Assembly (NCBI RefSeq): GCF_000220705.2
Contig: NZ_CP023202.1
Span: forward strand, 3,968,001 to 4,032,000
Length of the DNA stretch: 64,000 bases
DNA from: Streptomyces xinghaiensis S187
Lineage (GTDB): Bacteria; Actinomycetota; Actinomycetes; Streptomycetales; Streptomycetaceae
Direction: 5' to 3'
The first letter of the stretch is position 1. The number at the start of each line of letters is the position of its first letter. The notes under the pieces are model-generated. The model did no database searches. It was not told where the DNA came from and worked only from the letters and a program-made list of their open reading frames with translations. This document shows positions 8,556-16,908 of the stretch, piece by piece. A program made the position numbers and the translations under genes.

Positions 8556-9377
8556 ATGACAGACAACCCTCAACTCCCGTTCCCCCGGCGGGCGAACACG
8601 GGCAAACACCGGCGCAAGAGCCCGGTCAGCCGCCGCCGGGTCATCATCGGCGGTTCCGCCGCCGCGGCCGCCACGGGTCTCGGCCTGGCCGGTATGGCCT
8701 CGGCGGGCGGGTCCTCCGGGGGCGCCGGCGCGGCAGGCTCCGCCGGCGATGCCTCCGGGCTGGGCGTCTGCTCGCTCACCGCCGAGGTCACCGAGGGCCC
8801 CTACGCGCTGCCCGGCGCGCTGATCCGCAACGAGATCAGCGAGGACCGGCCGGGTTTCCCGGTGCACTATCTGCTCACCGTCGTCGACCAGTCGGCCGGC
8901 TGCGCCCCGCTCCCGGACGCGCTGGTCGAGCTCTGGCACGCCGACCACCTCGGGGAGTACTCCGGCTTCGTCGGCCGCAACGGCCACCCCGGAGAGGACA
9001 ACGGCACCTTCTGCCGCGGCGGGGCGGTGACCGACGAGAACGGCCAGGTCGAGCTGGTCTCCATCTGGCCCGGCCACTACACCGCCCGCGCCGTCCACGC
9101 CCACCTGCGGGTGCACACGGACAGCACGCCCGCCGGCGGCTCGTACACCGGTGGCCAGATCGTCCACACCGGCCAGCTCTACTTCGACCCGGACACCAAC
9201 GACCGCGTCCAGGCGGCCGGTCCGTACCGGGAGAACACCACCCCCGAGACGCATCTGTACGACGACGGCGTCTACGACGGCGGCGGCTCGGCCTCCGGCC
9301 TCCTCACGCTCACCCCGCTCGGCGGCTCGCCGGCCGAGGGCTACGCGGCGACGCTGACGATCGGCGTCAACGCGTAA
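8556..9377 (+). CDS. Tat-exported intradiol ring-cleavage dioxygenase
   Basis: A 273-residue extracellular protein. The N-terminus carries a twin-arginine signal, SRRRVIIGG, then an Ala/Gly hydrophobic stretch. The catalytic domain starts near CSLTAEVTEGPYALPG, a typical opening of intradiol dioxygenases. Candidate iron ligands are the tyrosine in LGEYSGF, the tyrosine in WPGHYTARAVHAHLRVH and the two histidines of HAHLRVH. The family opens catechol-type rings between the two hydroxyls with non-haem Fe(III) and O2. Secreted Streptomyces members are linked to aromatic compounds from plant litter. No aromatic catabolic operon is adjacent. It converges on the next gene. Confidence 0.87.
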   Translation: MTDNPQLPFPRRANTGKHRRKSPVSRRRVIIGGSAAAAATGLGLAGMASAGGSSGGAGAAGSAGDASGLGVCSLTAEVTEGPYALPGALIRNEISEDRPGFPVHYLLTVVDQSAGCAPLPDALVELWHADHLGEYSGFVGRNGHPGEDNGTFCRGGAVTDENGQVELVSIWPGHYTARAVHAHLRVHTDSTPAGGSYTGGQIVHTGQLYFDPDTNDRVQAAGPYRENTTPETHLYDDGVYDGGGSASGLLTLTPLGGSPAEGYAATLTIGVNA

Positions 9378-9389
9378 CGGCGGTCGGCG

Positions 9390-9410
9390 GCCGGTGGTGC
9401 CGGCACCGGC
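9390..9410. terminator. Small hairpin between convergent genes
   Basis: GCCGGTG, a 7-base loop and CACCGGC lie between the dioxygenase stop and the stop of the minus-strand gene. There is no U-run. It could serve both genes, but the stem is short. Confidence 0.35.
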
Positions 9411-9432
9411 GGCGGGCCGGCCGGCGCCCTGC

Positions 9433-9930
9433 TCAGACGCGCGGGAAGCGGGCCAGGAGATCCCAGACGACGGGGTTGTCGGCGAGCCCTTCGTGCAGAT
9501 CCGTGAGGTCCGCGACGACGTCCTGGAGGAAGTCCCGGGCCTCCCGGCGCAGCGCCGAGTGGCCGAAGGTCAGCGGCGGTTCGCCGGCCGGCTGCCAGTC
9601 GGCGCCGATGTCGACCCAGCCGAACCGCCGCTCGAAGAGCAGCCGGTCCGCGGACTCGGTGAAGTCCAGCTCGGCCTGTTGCCGGCGGTACGAACGGCTG
9701 CCGCGCGGATCGCGGTCGAGCTGCTCGACGATGTCGCAGAGTGCCCAGGCGAAGTCCAGCACGGGCACCCATCCCCAGGCTGTGGACAGCTCCCGGTCCG
9801 CCTTGGTGTCGGCGATGTAGACGTCGCCGCAGAACAGATCGTGCCGCAGGGTCCGCACATCGGCGGTGCGGTAGTCCGTCTGCGGGGGATCCGGGAAGCG
9901 GCGGGAGAGGGAGTAGCCGAGGTCGATCAC
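9433..9930 (-). CDS. Conserved actinomycete protein of unknown function
   Basis: About 165 residues, rich in acidic and aromatic residues, with no signal peptide or membrane segment. Visible blocks are DLFCGDVYIADTKADRELS, WVPVLDFAWALCDIVEQLD and a helical C-terminus ending LARFPRV. I do not recognise a catalytic motif. The composition and codon use are those of a real gene, but the start is uncertain: GTG 9930 is chosen because the protein-like sequence begins there, and the ribosome site is weak. It may be transcribed with the metallo-hydrolase gene upstream, about 250 bases away. Confidence 0.65.
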   Translation of the reverse strand: MIDLGYSLSRRFPDPPQTDYRTADVRTLRHDLFCGDVYIADTKADRELSTAWGWVPVLDFAWALCDIVEQLDRDPRGSRSYRRQQAELDFTESADRLLFERRFGWVDIGADWQPAGEPPLTFGHSALRREARDFLQDVVADLTDLHEGLADNPVVWDLLARFPRV

Positions 9931-10183
9931 ATGGTCGATGGTCCCACGGCGGAGACCCGTCCCGGCCCGGCCGAGCCCCCGGCCGGAACGGACCCGGACG
10001 GACCCGGACGGACGCGCGGCCGGAACGGACCGGACGCGCGCCACTGCCCGCAGTGCGGATCGCCGACGGCGCGCGAAGCCCTCCCACGCCCCTTCACGCG
10101 CCCCTGTGGCGTACCGCGGCCGTCGCGGCCGTACGGCACCGGCACCCGCGACCGGCCCCGCTCCGCCCCCGCCGCCGGACACC

Positions 10184-10831
10184 TCAGTGCCCGCGCGCAA
10201 TCCACTCCTCCAGGTGCGGCGCCTCGTCCCCCACCGTGGTCGGGTCGCCGTGCCCGGTGCGGACCACCGTCTCCGGAGGCAGGGTCAGCAGCCGGTCCCG
10301 GATCGAGCCGATGATCGTCGGGAACGAGGAGTACGAGCGCCCGGTGGCGCCCGGCCCGCCCCGGAAGAGCGTGTCGCCGGAGAAGACGGTGCCCAGCCCT
10401 GGCGCGTACAGGCAGACCGCCCCGGGGCTGTGCCCGGGAGTGTGCAGCACGTGCAGCTCCGTGCCGGCGACGGTCAGGGTGTCCCCGTCGGCGAGGGGGC
10501 CGTCGGGCCGGCGGTCCGGGTGCCGCATCTCCCACAGCACCCGGTCGTCGGGGTGCAGCAGGACCGGGGCGCCGGTGCGATCGGCCACCTCGGGCGCCGC
10601 GTCGATGTGGTCGTCGTGGCCGTGCGTGCAGACCACCCCGAGCAGGCGGCGGCCGCCGACCGCGGCGAGGACGGCCTCCGCGTCGTGCGCCGCGTCGATG
10701 ACGTACACCTCGCGCTCGTCGCCGATCAGCCAGACGTTGTTGTCCACCTCCCAGGTGGAGCCGTCCAGCGAGAAGGTGCCGGAGGTGACGAGATGATCGA
10801 TCCGCGCCCCGCCGGGGGAAGAAGCGGTCAT
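10184..10831 (-). CDS. MBL-fold metallo-hydrolase, probable mycothiol thioester hydrolase
   Basis: A 215-residue beta-lactamase-fold hydrolase. The metal signature THGHDDHID is near residue 70, a second ligand histidine is in LHTPGHSPGAV, and the aspartate ligand is in FSGDTLF; the last histidine is in RTGHGDPT. These are glyoxalase II-like di-zinc features. Its ATG overlaps the TGA of mscR by one base (TGATG), so translation is coupled. A like arrangement exists in M. tuberculosis (Rv2259-Rv2260). The likely role, by inference, is hydrolysis of S-formylmycothiol or a related mycothiol thioester made by MscR. Confidence 0.85.
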   Translation of the reverse strand: MTASSPGGARIDHLVTSGTFSLDGSTWEVDNNVWLIGDEREVYVIDAAHDAEAVLAAVGGRRLLGVVCTHGHDDHIDAAPEVADRTGAPVLLHPDDRVLWEMRHPDRRPDGPLADGDTLTVAGTELHVLHTPGHSPGAVCLYAPGLGTVFSGDTLFRGGPGATGRSYSSFPTIIGSIRDRLLTLPPETVVRTGHGDPTTVGDEAPHLEEWIARGH

Positions 10832-11916
10832 CAGAGCACCACCACCGAGCGCAGCACGTCACCGCGGTGCATCTTGTCGAACGCGGCTTCGACATCGTCC
10901 AGTCCGATGGTCTCGCTGACGAACGCGTCCAGGTCGAGCCTCCCCTGCCGGTAGAGGTCGATGAGCACGGGGAAGTCCCGCTCCGGCAGGCAGTCCCCGT
11001 ACCAGGACGACTTGAGGGACCCGCCGCGCCCGAAGACGTCGAGCAGCGGCAGTTGCAGCACCATCTCCGGTGTGGGCACACCCACCAGGACGACGGTCCC
11101 GGCCAGATCGCGGGCGTAGAAGGCCTGGTGGTACGTCTCCGGGCGGCCCACCGCGTCGATGACGACGTCCGCGCCGAAGCCGCCGGTCAGCTCCTGGATG
11201 CTCTTGACGACATCGGCCGTGCCGGCGTGCACGGTGTGGGTGGCGCCGAGGCCCGTCGCCCACGTCAGCTTCCGCTCGTCCAGGTCCACCGCGATGATCC
11301 GCGAGGCACCGGCCAGCCGGGCGCCCGCGACGGCTGCGCTGCCGACCCCGCCGCAGCCGATGACGGCGACCGTGTCGCCCCGCTCCACCTGCCCGGTGTT
11401 GAGGGCGGCGCCGAGACCCGCCATCACGCCGCAGCCGAGCAGCCCGGCGGCGGCGGGGGAGGCCGAGGGATCGACCTTGGTGCACTGGCCGGCCGCGACG
11501 AGGGTCTTGTCGGCGAACGAGCCGATGCCCAGCGCGGCCGTGAGCACGGTGCCGTCGGCGAGCGTCATCGGCTGCGTGGCGGTGTGGGTGTTGAAGCAGT
11601 ACCAGGGGCGGCCGCGCTTGCAGGACCGGCAGGTACCGCACACCGCGCGCCAGTTGAGGATCACGAAGTCGCCCGGGGCCACGTCGGTGACGCCCTCGCC
11701 CACCGTTTCCACGGTCCCGGCCGCCTCGTGTCCGAGGAGGAACGGGAACTCGTCGTTGATTCCGCCGTCGCGGTAGTGGAGATCGGTGTGGCAGACCCCG
11801 CAGGCCTGCACCCGCACCACCGCCTCGCCGGGCCCGGGGTCCGGCACCAGGATCGTCTCGACCCCGACGGGTTCCCCCTTGGCACGGGCCACGACACCGC
11901 GCACTTCCTGAGCCAT
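10831..11916 (-). CDS. mscR: S-(hydroxymethyl)mycothiol dehydrogenase
   Basis: A 361-residue zinc alcohol dehydrogenase that oxidises the adduct of formaldehyde and mycothiol with NAD+; it also acts as S-nitrosomycothiol reductase. The catalytic zinc site is CGVCHTD near residue 40 with LGHEAAGTV after it. The structural zinc loop is CGTCRSCKRGRPWYC near residue 95. The cofactor loop is VIGCGGVGSAAV near residue 185. Full length matches class III-like mycothiol dehydrogenases. GAGAGG lies before ATG 11916. It is the first gene of a two-gene operon with the metallo-hydrolase and acts in the cytosol in formaldehyde and nitrosative stress defence. Confidence 0.93.
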   Translation of the reverse strand: MAQEVRGVVARAKGEPVGVETILVPDPGPGEAVVRVQACGVCHTDLHYRDGGINDEFPFLLGHEAAGTVETVGEGVTDVAPGDFVILNWRAVCGTCRSCKRGRPWYCFNTHTATQPMTLADGTVLTAALGIGSFADKTLVAAGQCTKVDPSASPAAAGLLGCGVMAGLGAALNTGQVERGDTVAVIGCGGVGSAAVAGARLAGASRIIAVDLDERKLTWATGLGATHTVHAGTADVVKSIQELTGGFGADVVIDAVGRPETYHQAFYARDLAGTVVLVGVPTPEMVLQLPLLDVFGRGGSLKSSWYGDCLPERDFPVLIDLYRQGRLDLDAFVSETIGLDDVEAAFDKMHRGDVLRSVVVL

Positions 11917-12043
11917 GTAACCGCCTCTCTCTCACCGTTCGGCCGCCCCGCGCTTCACTCGTACCCGGCGGGAGGGGCGTCCAACGGCCCGGCGGACGGT
12001 GTCCGGCCGGTCGGCCGTACGGGGGTGGGCCAGCGGGGCACGC

Positions 12044-12086
12044 GCAGCGGCCCCCGGTGCCGGTCTTGGATTCCGGGGGCCGCTGC
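12044..12086 (-). terminator. Terminator hairpin downstream of terD
   Basis: A perfect 14-bp stem, GCAGCGGCCCCCGG on the plus strand pairing with CCGGGGGCCGCTGC, around a 15-base loop. It lies about 80 bases past the terD stop and separates terD from mscR. There is no U-tract, as is common in Streptomyces. Confidence 0.7.
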
Positions 12087-12164
12087 CGTTCTCCCGCGTC
12101 CGTGCCGTTCGGCGGGCCCGCCACCGGGGCCGGCCGAGGCGCGGTCAGAGGCGGAGGCCGCGGG

Positions 12165-12740
12165 TCAGACGTTGACCCCGAAGTCCTGCGCGATGCCGGT
12201 GAGACCGGAGGCGTAGCCCTGGCCGACGGCGCGGAACTTCCACTCGGCGCCGTTGCGGTACAGCTCGCCGAAGACCATGGCGGTCTCGGTCGCGGCGTCC
12301 TCGCTCAGGTCGTAGCGGGCGATCTCGGAGCCGCCGGCCTGGTTGAGCACGCGGATGTAGGCGTTGCGCACCTGGCCGAAGTTCTGGCTGCGGGCCTCGG
12401 CGTCGTAGACCGACACCGGGAACACGATCTTCTCGACCTCGGCCGGGAGCCCGGCGAGGTTGACGTTGATCTGCTCGTCGTCGCCCTCGCCCGCGCCGGT
12501 GCGGTTGTCACCGGTGTGGACGATGGTCTGGTCCGGCGTGGCCTTGTTGTTGAAGAACACGAAGTGGCCGTCGGAGACGACCCGGCCCGCCGCGTTGACC
12601 GCGATGGCGCTCGCGTCGAGGTCGAAGTCGGTGCCGGTCGTGGTGCGGACGTCCCAGCCGAGGCCGACCGTGACGGCGGTCAGGCCCGGTGCCTCCTTGG
12701 TGAGCGATACGTTGCCGCCCTTGGACAGGCTTACAGCCAT
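12165..12740 (-). CDS. terD: TerD-family calcium-binding stress protein
   Basis: A 191-residue protein, the standard TerD length, starting MAVSLSKGGNVSLTKEAPGL. The two acidic calcium-binding stretches are visible as DFDLDASAI near residue 38 and GDNRTGAGEGDDEQ near residue 77. TerD domains bind Ca2+ and are associated with tellurite and other stress resistance; Streptomyces has many paralogues, some tied to differentiation. AAAGGGAC lies before the ATG. It stands alone, divergent from the ArfB-like gene, with a strong hairpin downstream. Confidence 0.93.
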   Translation of the reverse strand: MAVSLSKGGNVSLTKEAPGLTAVTVGLGWDVRTTTGTDFDLDASAIAVNAAGRVVSDGHFVFFNNKATPDQTIVHTGDNRTGAGEGDDEQINVNLAGLPAEVEKIVFPVSVYDAEARSQNFGQVRNAYIRVLNQAGGSEIARYDLSEDAATETAMVFGELYRNGAEWKFRAVGQGYASGLTGIAQDFGVNV

Positions 12741-12938
12741 GGGATGTCCCTTTCATCGAAGTGTGTCGGGCTTCGCCCGGAGGTGAAGCCACCGTCATCC
12801 TCCACAACGCGGGGACGCCCCCGCCGGGTTCCGGCCGCTTCCGCTTCGTTACGGTTCCGCGCCCCGGCCGGCGGAGTGGGGAGCGCCGGTGGGCCGGGGC
12901 GCGAAATGGAGGTGACGGCCGCCGCCGGGCGGGGGATC

Positions 12939-13376
12939 ATGGCACATGTGTCCGGTCCCCATGTCATCCGCGGTTCGGTCTCCCTCCCGGAGGCCGAGCT
13001 CAAGTGGCGTTTCTCCCGCTCCTCGGGACCGGGCGGCCAGCATGTGAACACCAGCGACAGCCAGGTGGAGCTCCGCTTCGACCTGGCGGCGACGGAAGCG
13101 CTGCCGCCGGTGTGGAAGGAGCGGGCCCTGGAGCGTCTCGCCGACCGGCTGACGGACGGCGTGCTCACCGTACGGGCCTCCGAGCACCGCTCGCAGTGGC
13201 GCAACCGGGAGACCGCGGCCGTCCGGATGGCCTCCCTCCTCGCCGAGGCCACCGCGCCCCCGCCCCGCCCGCGCCGGAAGACGAAGATCCCGCGCGGCGT
13301 CAACGAACGACGGCTGCGGGCCAAGAAGCAGCGCGGCGACACGAAACGCGGCCGCAGCGGCCACGGTTGGGACTGA
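12939..13376 (+). CDS. arfB: ArfB/YaeJ-like peptidyl-tRNA hydrolase for ribosome rescue
   Basis: A 145-residue class-I release-factor-like protein without codon-recognition domains. The catalytic loop SRSSGPGGQHVNTSDSQVEL contains the GGQ motif near residue 30, and the C-terminal tail from about residue 105 is Arg/Lys-rich (RRLRAKKQRGDTKRGRSG), as needed to thread into the empty mRNA channel. It releases nascent peptide from stalled ribosomes lacking a stop codon. The start is uncertain among in-frame ATG 12939, GTG 12948 and an ATG further upstream; no ribosome site is well placed. Divergent from terD. Confidence 0.88.
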   Translation: MAHVSGPHVIRGSVSLPEAELKWRFSRSSGPGGQHVNTSDSQVELRFDLAATEALPPVWKERALERLADRLTDGVLTVRASEHRSQWRNRETAAVRMASLLAEATAPPPRPRRKTKIPRGVNERRLRAKKQRGDTKRGRSGHGWD

Positions 13377-13788
13377 CCTCACCCCTGACCCCACCGGACC
13401 GCCGGCCTCCGCCGGCCCCGGCGGCCTCTCCGGCCGGACCGGTCGTTCCCGCCCCGGCGCCGTGGGGGCCCACGCTCGCACGGCGCCGCCGTACCCGCAC
13501 TCCGGGAATTGCCGTATTCCGCCGACCGGCTGATGGAATCAGTGGACCGGCGGACTTGCGTCCCGCCCTGAATTCCACGTCGGGAGCGGGTTGTTGGGGA
13601 CTCGAATACCCTCGGCGGATAAGGGCGAAGTAGGTGGGAGAGCCGCCTCCGGGCAGATGTTCGGCCATCCGTATGAAGTCCTCGATCGATGTGGAATTTC
13701 CCTGTGTCGGTTAAGCGGAAGAGCTGCTGAGGCAGTGATAGAACTCGATCGGCCCTTCCAACGGGGAAGGCGGAAAGTGGAGAACAAT
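13377..13788. other. AT-richer leader region of a small secreted-protein gene
   Basis: The stretch is noticeably less G+C-rich than its surroundings from about 13500 onward, which suggests promoter DNA for the following gene. I could not assign one convincing -35/-10 pair. No gene is supported in it. Confidence 0.45.
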
Positions 13789-14136
13789 ATGCGTACAACA
13801 GCCAAGCTGTCGTTCCTGTCGCTTGCCGCGGCTGCCATGATCGCGGGCTCCGCGACGTCTGCCGCCGCCAACGACGGCTACAACGGTGGTTACAAGATCA
13901 AGGACGTGGTGGCCCTCGCGCAGAACTGCGGCAACTCCGCGCAGCTGGCGCCGTTCCCGCCCGGGGACTTCGAGCAGACGGCCGGCCAGAACCAGACCAT
14001 CTGCCAGATCGGCGAGGAGAACATCGCCGTCAACTACGCCCCGGAGACCGAGACCGAGACCTTCACCACCGGTGCCGGTGACGAGGTTCTGCTCGCGCTG
14101 ATCGGGCTCCTCACCCCGGTGGCACCCGCGGTCTGA
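13789..14136 (+). CDS. Small secreted protein of unknown function
   Basis: A 115-residue precursor. The N-terminal signal peptide (MRTTAKLSFLSLAAAAMIAG, cleavage likely after SAAA) leaves a mature protein of about 88 residues that starts NDGYNGGY. It has two cysteines about 30 residues apart (QNCGNSAQ and QTICQIGEE), which could form one disulfide, then a Thr/Glu repeat (ETETETFTT) and a hydrophobic end (LLALIGLLTPVAPAV). GTGGAG precedes the ATG. The size and export resemble Streptomyces surface proteins such as rodlins and chaplins, but neither signature is present. A perfect bidirectional hairpin follows the gene. Confidence 0.75.
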   Translation: MRTTAKLSFLSLAAAAMIAGSATSAAANDGYNGGYKIKDVVALAQNCGNSAQLAPFPPGDFEQTAGQNQTICQIGEENIAVNYAPETETETFTTGAGDEVLLALIGLLTPVAPAV

Positions 14137-14160
14137 CAGAAAAGCAGCTCGCACCAACGT

Positions 14161-14203
14161 CATTCCGGCGTGAAGGCCAGTATGCGGCCTTCACGCCGGA
14201 ATG
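14161..14203. terminator. Perfect 18-bp terminator hairpin
   Basis: CATTCCGGCGTGAAGGCC and its exact complement flank a 7-base loop 25 bases after the stop of the small secreted-protein gene. The right side is followed by a T-rich stretch (CGTTTGGGTATTTC). The stem works on both strands, but the flavin reductase gene opposite ends about 190 bases away. Confidence 0.85.
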
Positions 14204-14390
14204 CGTTTGGGTATTTCGGGGAGGGCCGGGCGAGTTCGATCAGAACAGCCCGCCGTATGAACGGGTGAATTCCGCTGCGTCACCCGTTTGCGGCGTCCGC
14301 CCGCGGCCCGGAAACAATCGTGCGGCCACCCGTCCTCGCGCTGCCGGAATACACGCCCGAAGGCGGCCATCGGCCGGCGGCCCGCTCCGC

Positions 14391-14942
14391 TCAGCCCAGC
14401 CGCCGGTAGCGTCCCCGGAAATACGTCAGCGGCCCGGCGCCGTCGGGCCCCAGCCGGGTGCCGATCACCCGGCCGATCACCAGGGTGTGGTCCCCGGCCC
14501 GGACGCGCTGCTCCGTACGGCACTCCACGGCGGCCAGGGCGCCGTCGACGAGCAGCGCCCCGGATGCCTCGCCGCGGGTGTGCGGAGCATCCCGGAAGAG
14601 GAGTTTGTCGCTGATGCGGCCTTTCATCGCGAATCGCCCGGCTGTCTGCCGCTGGCTCTCGGCGAGCACGGAGGCGGCCCAGAGGGGCTGCCGTTCCAGC
14701 AGCTCCTCCATCCGGGAGTCGTTGCGAACGCTCACCATCGCGAGCGGTGGGTCAAGTGACACCGACATAAAGGCCGTCGCTGTCATGCCCACGTCCTCCC
14801 CATGCGGGCCCTCCTCCGGGTCGCGGGCCGTCACCAGCACCACGCCGGCCGTCAGGCGGGCCATGGCCGCACGGAACTCGTCGTCACTCACCCCTTCAGA
14901 ATGAGGGATGATCGCTGCGGGGGATGAAGGAGTCTGCTGCAC
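14391..14942 (-). CDS. Flavin reductase (FMN-binding split barrel)
   Basis: A 183-residue split-barrel protein of the flavin:NADH reductase family that supplies reduced FMN or FAD to monooxygenases. Family blocks are FRAAMARLTAGVVLVTARDP at the start of the barrel, GMTATAFMSVSLDPPLAMVS (flavin-phosphate region) and a C-terminal GDHTLVIGRVIG. GTG 14942 is chosen because TAGCGT, a -10-like hexamer, ends six bases before it, giving a leaderless mRNA; an internal GTG at codon 18 is possible. No monooxygenase gene is adjacent, so the partner is unknown. Divergent from cdgB. Confidence 0.87.
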   Translation of the reverse strand: MQQTPSSPAAIIPHSEGVSDDEFRAAMARLTAGVVLVTARDPEEGPHGEDVGMTATAFMSVSLDPPLAMVSVRNDSRMEELLERQPLWAASVLAESQRQTAGRFAMKGRISDKLLFRDAPHTRGEASGALLVDGALAAVECRTEQRVRAGDHTLVIGRVIGTRLGPDGAGPLTYFRGRYRRLG

Positions 14943-15105
14943 GTGCGCACGCTATCCGGACGCCCGAGGCGCTCACATCGGGCGCGGGGACCGTCCGGGA
15001 CCTAGGTCGCCCGGCGGATGCCCGCCCGGGCGATTTGCGTTCAGGAAGGAATCGGCAGGGCAGACGGCCCGTCACCGGCGCAAGCGTCAATACACCGAAA
15101 GATCA

Positions 15106-15121
15106 TGTGACATGAGTCACA
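15106..15121. promoter_or_regulatory. BldD-like palindrome upstream of cdgB
   Basis: TGTGACATGAGTCACA is a 6-4-6 inverted repeat with perfect arms of the TGAC/GTCA type found in BldD boxes. It lies 116 bases before the preferred cdgB start. BldD is known to repress cdgB in S. coelicolor. The centre is one base shorter than the commonest BldD consensus, so the assignment is tentative. Confidence 0.5.
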
Positions 15122-15237
15122 GCAGCCGGGAATTGTTGACCCTGTGTACCGGGTGGGCAGCTCGCTGTGATTCAGTGGCCGTGGAATCAGACGACAAGAT
15201 CCTGGAGTTGCTGTCGAGGTCTCGGGGAGTGCAATCG

Positions 15238-16908
15238 ATGGAGGCCGAGTCGGAACCGTACGTCCGTCTTGCGACCCTGCGGCAGCTCCACCGTGTCGTC
15301 GCGGACCTGAACACCGCCCGCAGCCTGGCCGACACCCTGCAGGCCGTCGCCGACGGAGTCATCACCGGCCTCGGCTACGAGCTCGCCGCCGTCAACCTCG
15401 TCCAGCCCGACGGTGACCTCGTCGTCGCCGCCGTGTCGGGCAGCGCCGGCGCCGAGGCGCTGCTCGCCGGCCGCGTCGGCTCGCGCACCGCCTGGGAGCG
15501 CCGCCTCTCCATGGGCACCCGCTGGGGCGAGCTGCGCTTCATACCGCACACCGAGGGCTGGATCCTCGACGACGACGACGTACCGCAGTGGCACAGCGGC
15601 GGCCCCCAGCCGCGCTTCGCCGACGAGTGGCACCCCGGCGACCGGCTGCTCGCCCCGATGTACTCCTCCAGCGACGACCTGCTCGGCGTCATCGCCGTCG
15701 ACCGGCCCCGCAACGGCCGCCGGCCCGGCCCCTGGGGCCGCGAGGCCCTGCAGATGTACGCCTTCCAGGCCGCCATCGCCATCAGCAACGCCCGGCTGCG
15801 CGCCAACATGCAGCGCGCCCTCGTCCGGCTGGAACGCGAGCAGCAGGCCCTGCGCGCCAGCGAGGAGAGCTTCCGCCAGGCGTTCGAGTACGCGCCCAGC
15901 GGCATGGCCATCGCCGAGATGGGCGGCGACCAGCACGGCCGTCTGCTCCGCGCCAACGACGCCCTCTGCCGGCTGCTGGGCCGCCCCGCCTCCGCGATGC
16001 GCCGCTATTCCTTCTCCGACCTCGTCCACCCCGACGACATCGGGCTGCTGCTCCGCACCTCCGCCGAGGGCGGCCGGGCCGAGCTGCGGCTGGCCCGGCG
16101 CGACGGCAGCTATGTCTGGGTCTCGCTGCGCAACTCCGTCGTCGCCGACGCGGCCGACGGGCCGCGCTTCCTGCTCACCCACGTCGAGGACATCGAGGAG
16201 CGCAAGCGGCACGAACTGCAGCTCGCCCACCGCGCCAGCCACGACGCCCTCACCGGCCTCCCCAACAGCGCCGAGCTGCGCACCCGGCTCTCCGCCCGGC
16301 TCTGCGACCGCCCGCCCTCCCGGGACGGCGAGACCTACGCGCTGGACGGGGCGGCCGGCAGCGCCTACGGGCCGGCCGCGGGCGTCGAGACCGACGAGAA
16401 CGGCTTCCGGACCGACGGCTTCGACGCCCCCTTCGGCCCGCCGGGCAGCGCCTTCGACGGCCACGTCCACACCGTCGCCCCGGCCGAGGAGCAGCCGGAC
16501 GACGGCACCAAGGGGCTCGCGGTGCTCTTCTGCGACCTCGACGGCTTCAAATCGATCAACGACCGGTTCGGGCACCACACCGGTGACGCGGTCCTCATCG
16601 AGGTCGCCCGGCGGCTGACCAACGGCGTGCGGGACGGCGACACGGTCGCCCGCCTCGGCGGCGACGAGTTCGTCGTCCTCGCCGACGGCCTCGGCCGCGC
16701 GGACGCCCAGGACTTGGCCGTCCGCCTGCGCAACGCGATCATCCCGCCGATCCGGGTGGACGGGCGCGCGGTACGGGTGGGGGCGAGCTTCGGCATCGGC
16801 TGGGCCGGCTGCGGGATGTCCGCCGAGGAGGTCCTGCAATCGGCCGACCAGCGGATGTACGTGGAGAAGCGCTCCCGGGCGGGGCGCGCCCACCGCCGCG
16901 CGGGGTGA
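15238..16908 (+). CDS. cdgB: Diguanylate cyclase CdgB (GAF-PAS-GGDEF)
   Basis: A 556-residue cytosolic signalling enzyme that makes c-di-GMP from two GTP. A GAF domain covers about residues 20-180, a PAS/PAC domain about 200-320 (EESFRQAFEYAPSGMAIAEM), and the cyclase domain the rest. The active site is RLGGDEFVVLADG near residue 474, and an RDGD inhibitory (RxxD) site lies five residues before it, so product inhibition is expected. About 65 low-complexity residues interrupt the cyclase domain between LTGLPN and LAVLFCDLDGF. I prefer ATG 15238, with GGGGAG eight bases upstream; an in-frame ATG at 15112 falls inside the BldD-like palindrome and has no ribosome site. CdgB is a BldD target that controls development. 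Confidence 0.88.
   Translation: MEAESEPYVRLATLRQLHRVVADLNTARSLADTLQAVADGVITGLGYELAAVNLVQPDGDLVVAAVSGSAGAEALLAGRVGSRTAWERRLSMGTRWGELRFIPHTEGWILDDDDVPQWHSGGPQPRFADEWHPGDRLLAPMYSSSDDLLGVIAVDRPRNGRRPGPWGREALQMYAFQAAIAISNARLRANMQRALVRLEREQQALRASEESFRQAFEYAPSGMAIAEMGGDQHGRLLRANDALCRLLGRPASAMRRYSFSDLVHPDDIGLLLRTSAEGGRAELRLARRDGSYVWVSLRNSVVADAADGPRFLLTHVEDIEERKRHELQLAHRASHDALTGLPNSAELRTRLSARLCDRPPSRDGETYALDGAAGSAYGPAAGVETDENGFRTDGFDAPFGPPGSAFDGHVHTVAPAEEQPDDGTKGLAVLFCDLDGFKSINDRFGHHTGDAVLIEVARRLTNGVRDGDTVARLGGDEFVVLADGLGRADAQDLAVRLRNAIIPPIRVDGRAVRVGASFGIGWAGCGMSAEEVLQSADQRMYVEKRSRAGRAHRRAG

Noticed and set aside
13789..14136. Chaplin or rodlin surface protein
   Set aside because: Size and export fit, but the chaplin motif and the rodlin sequence pattern are absent.
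15112..15237. Upstream ATG as the cdgB start
   Set aside because: It lies inside a palindrome, has no ribosome site and adds 42 residues outside the GAF domain; GGGGAG before ATG 15238 is better placed.
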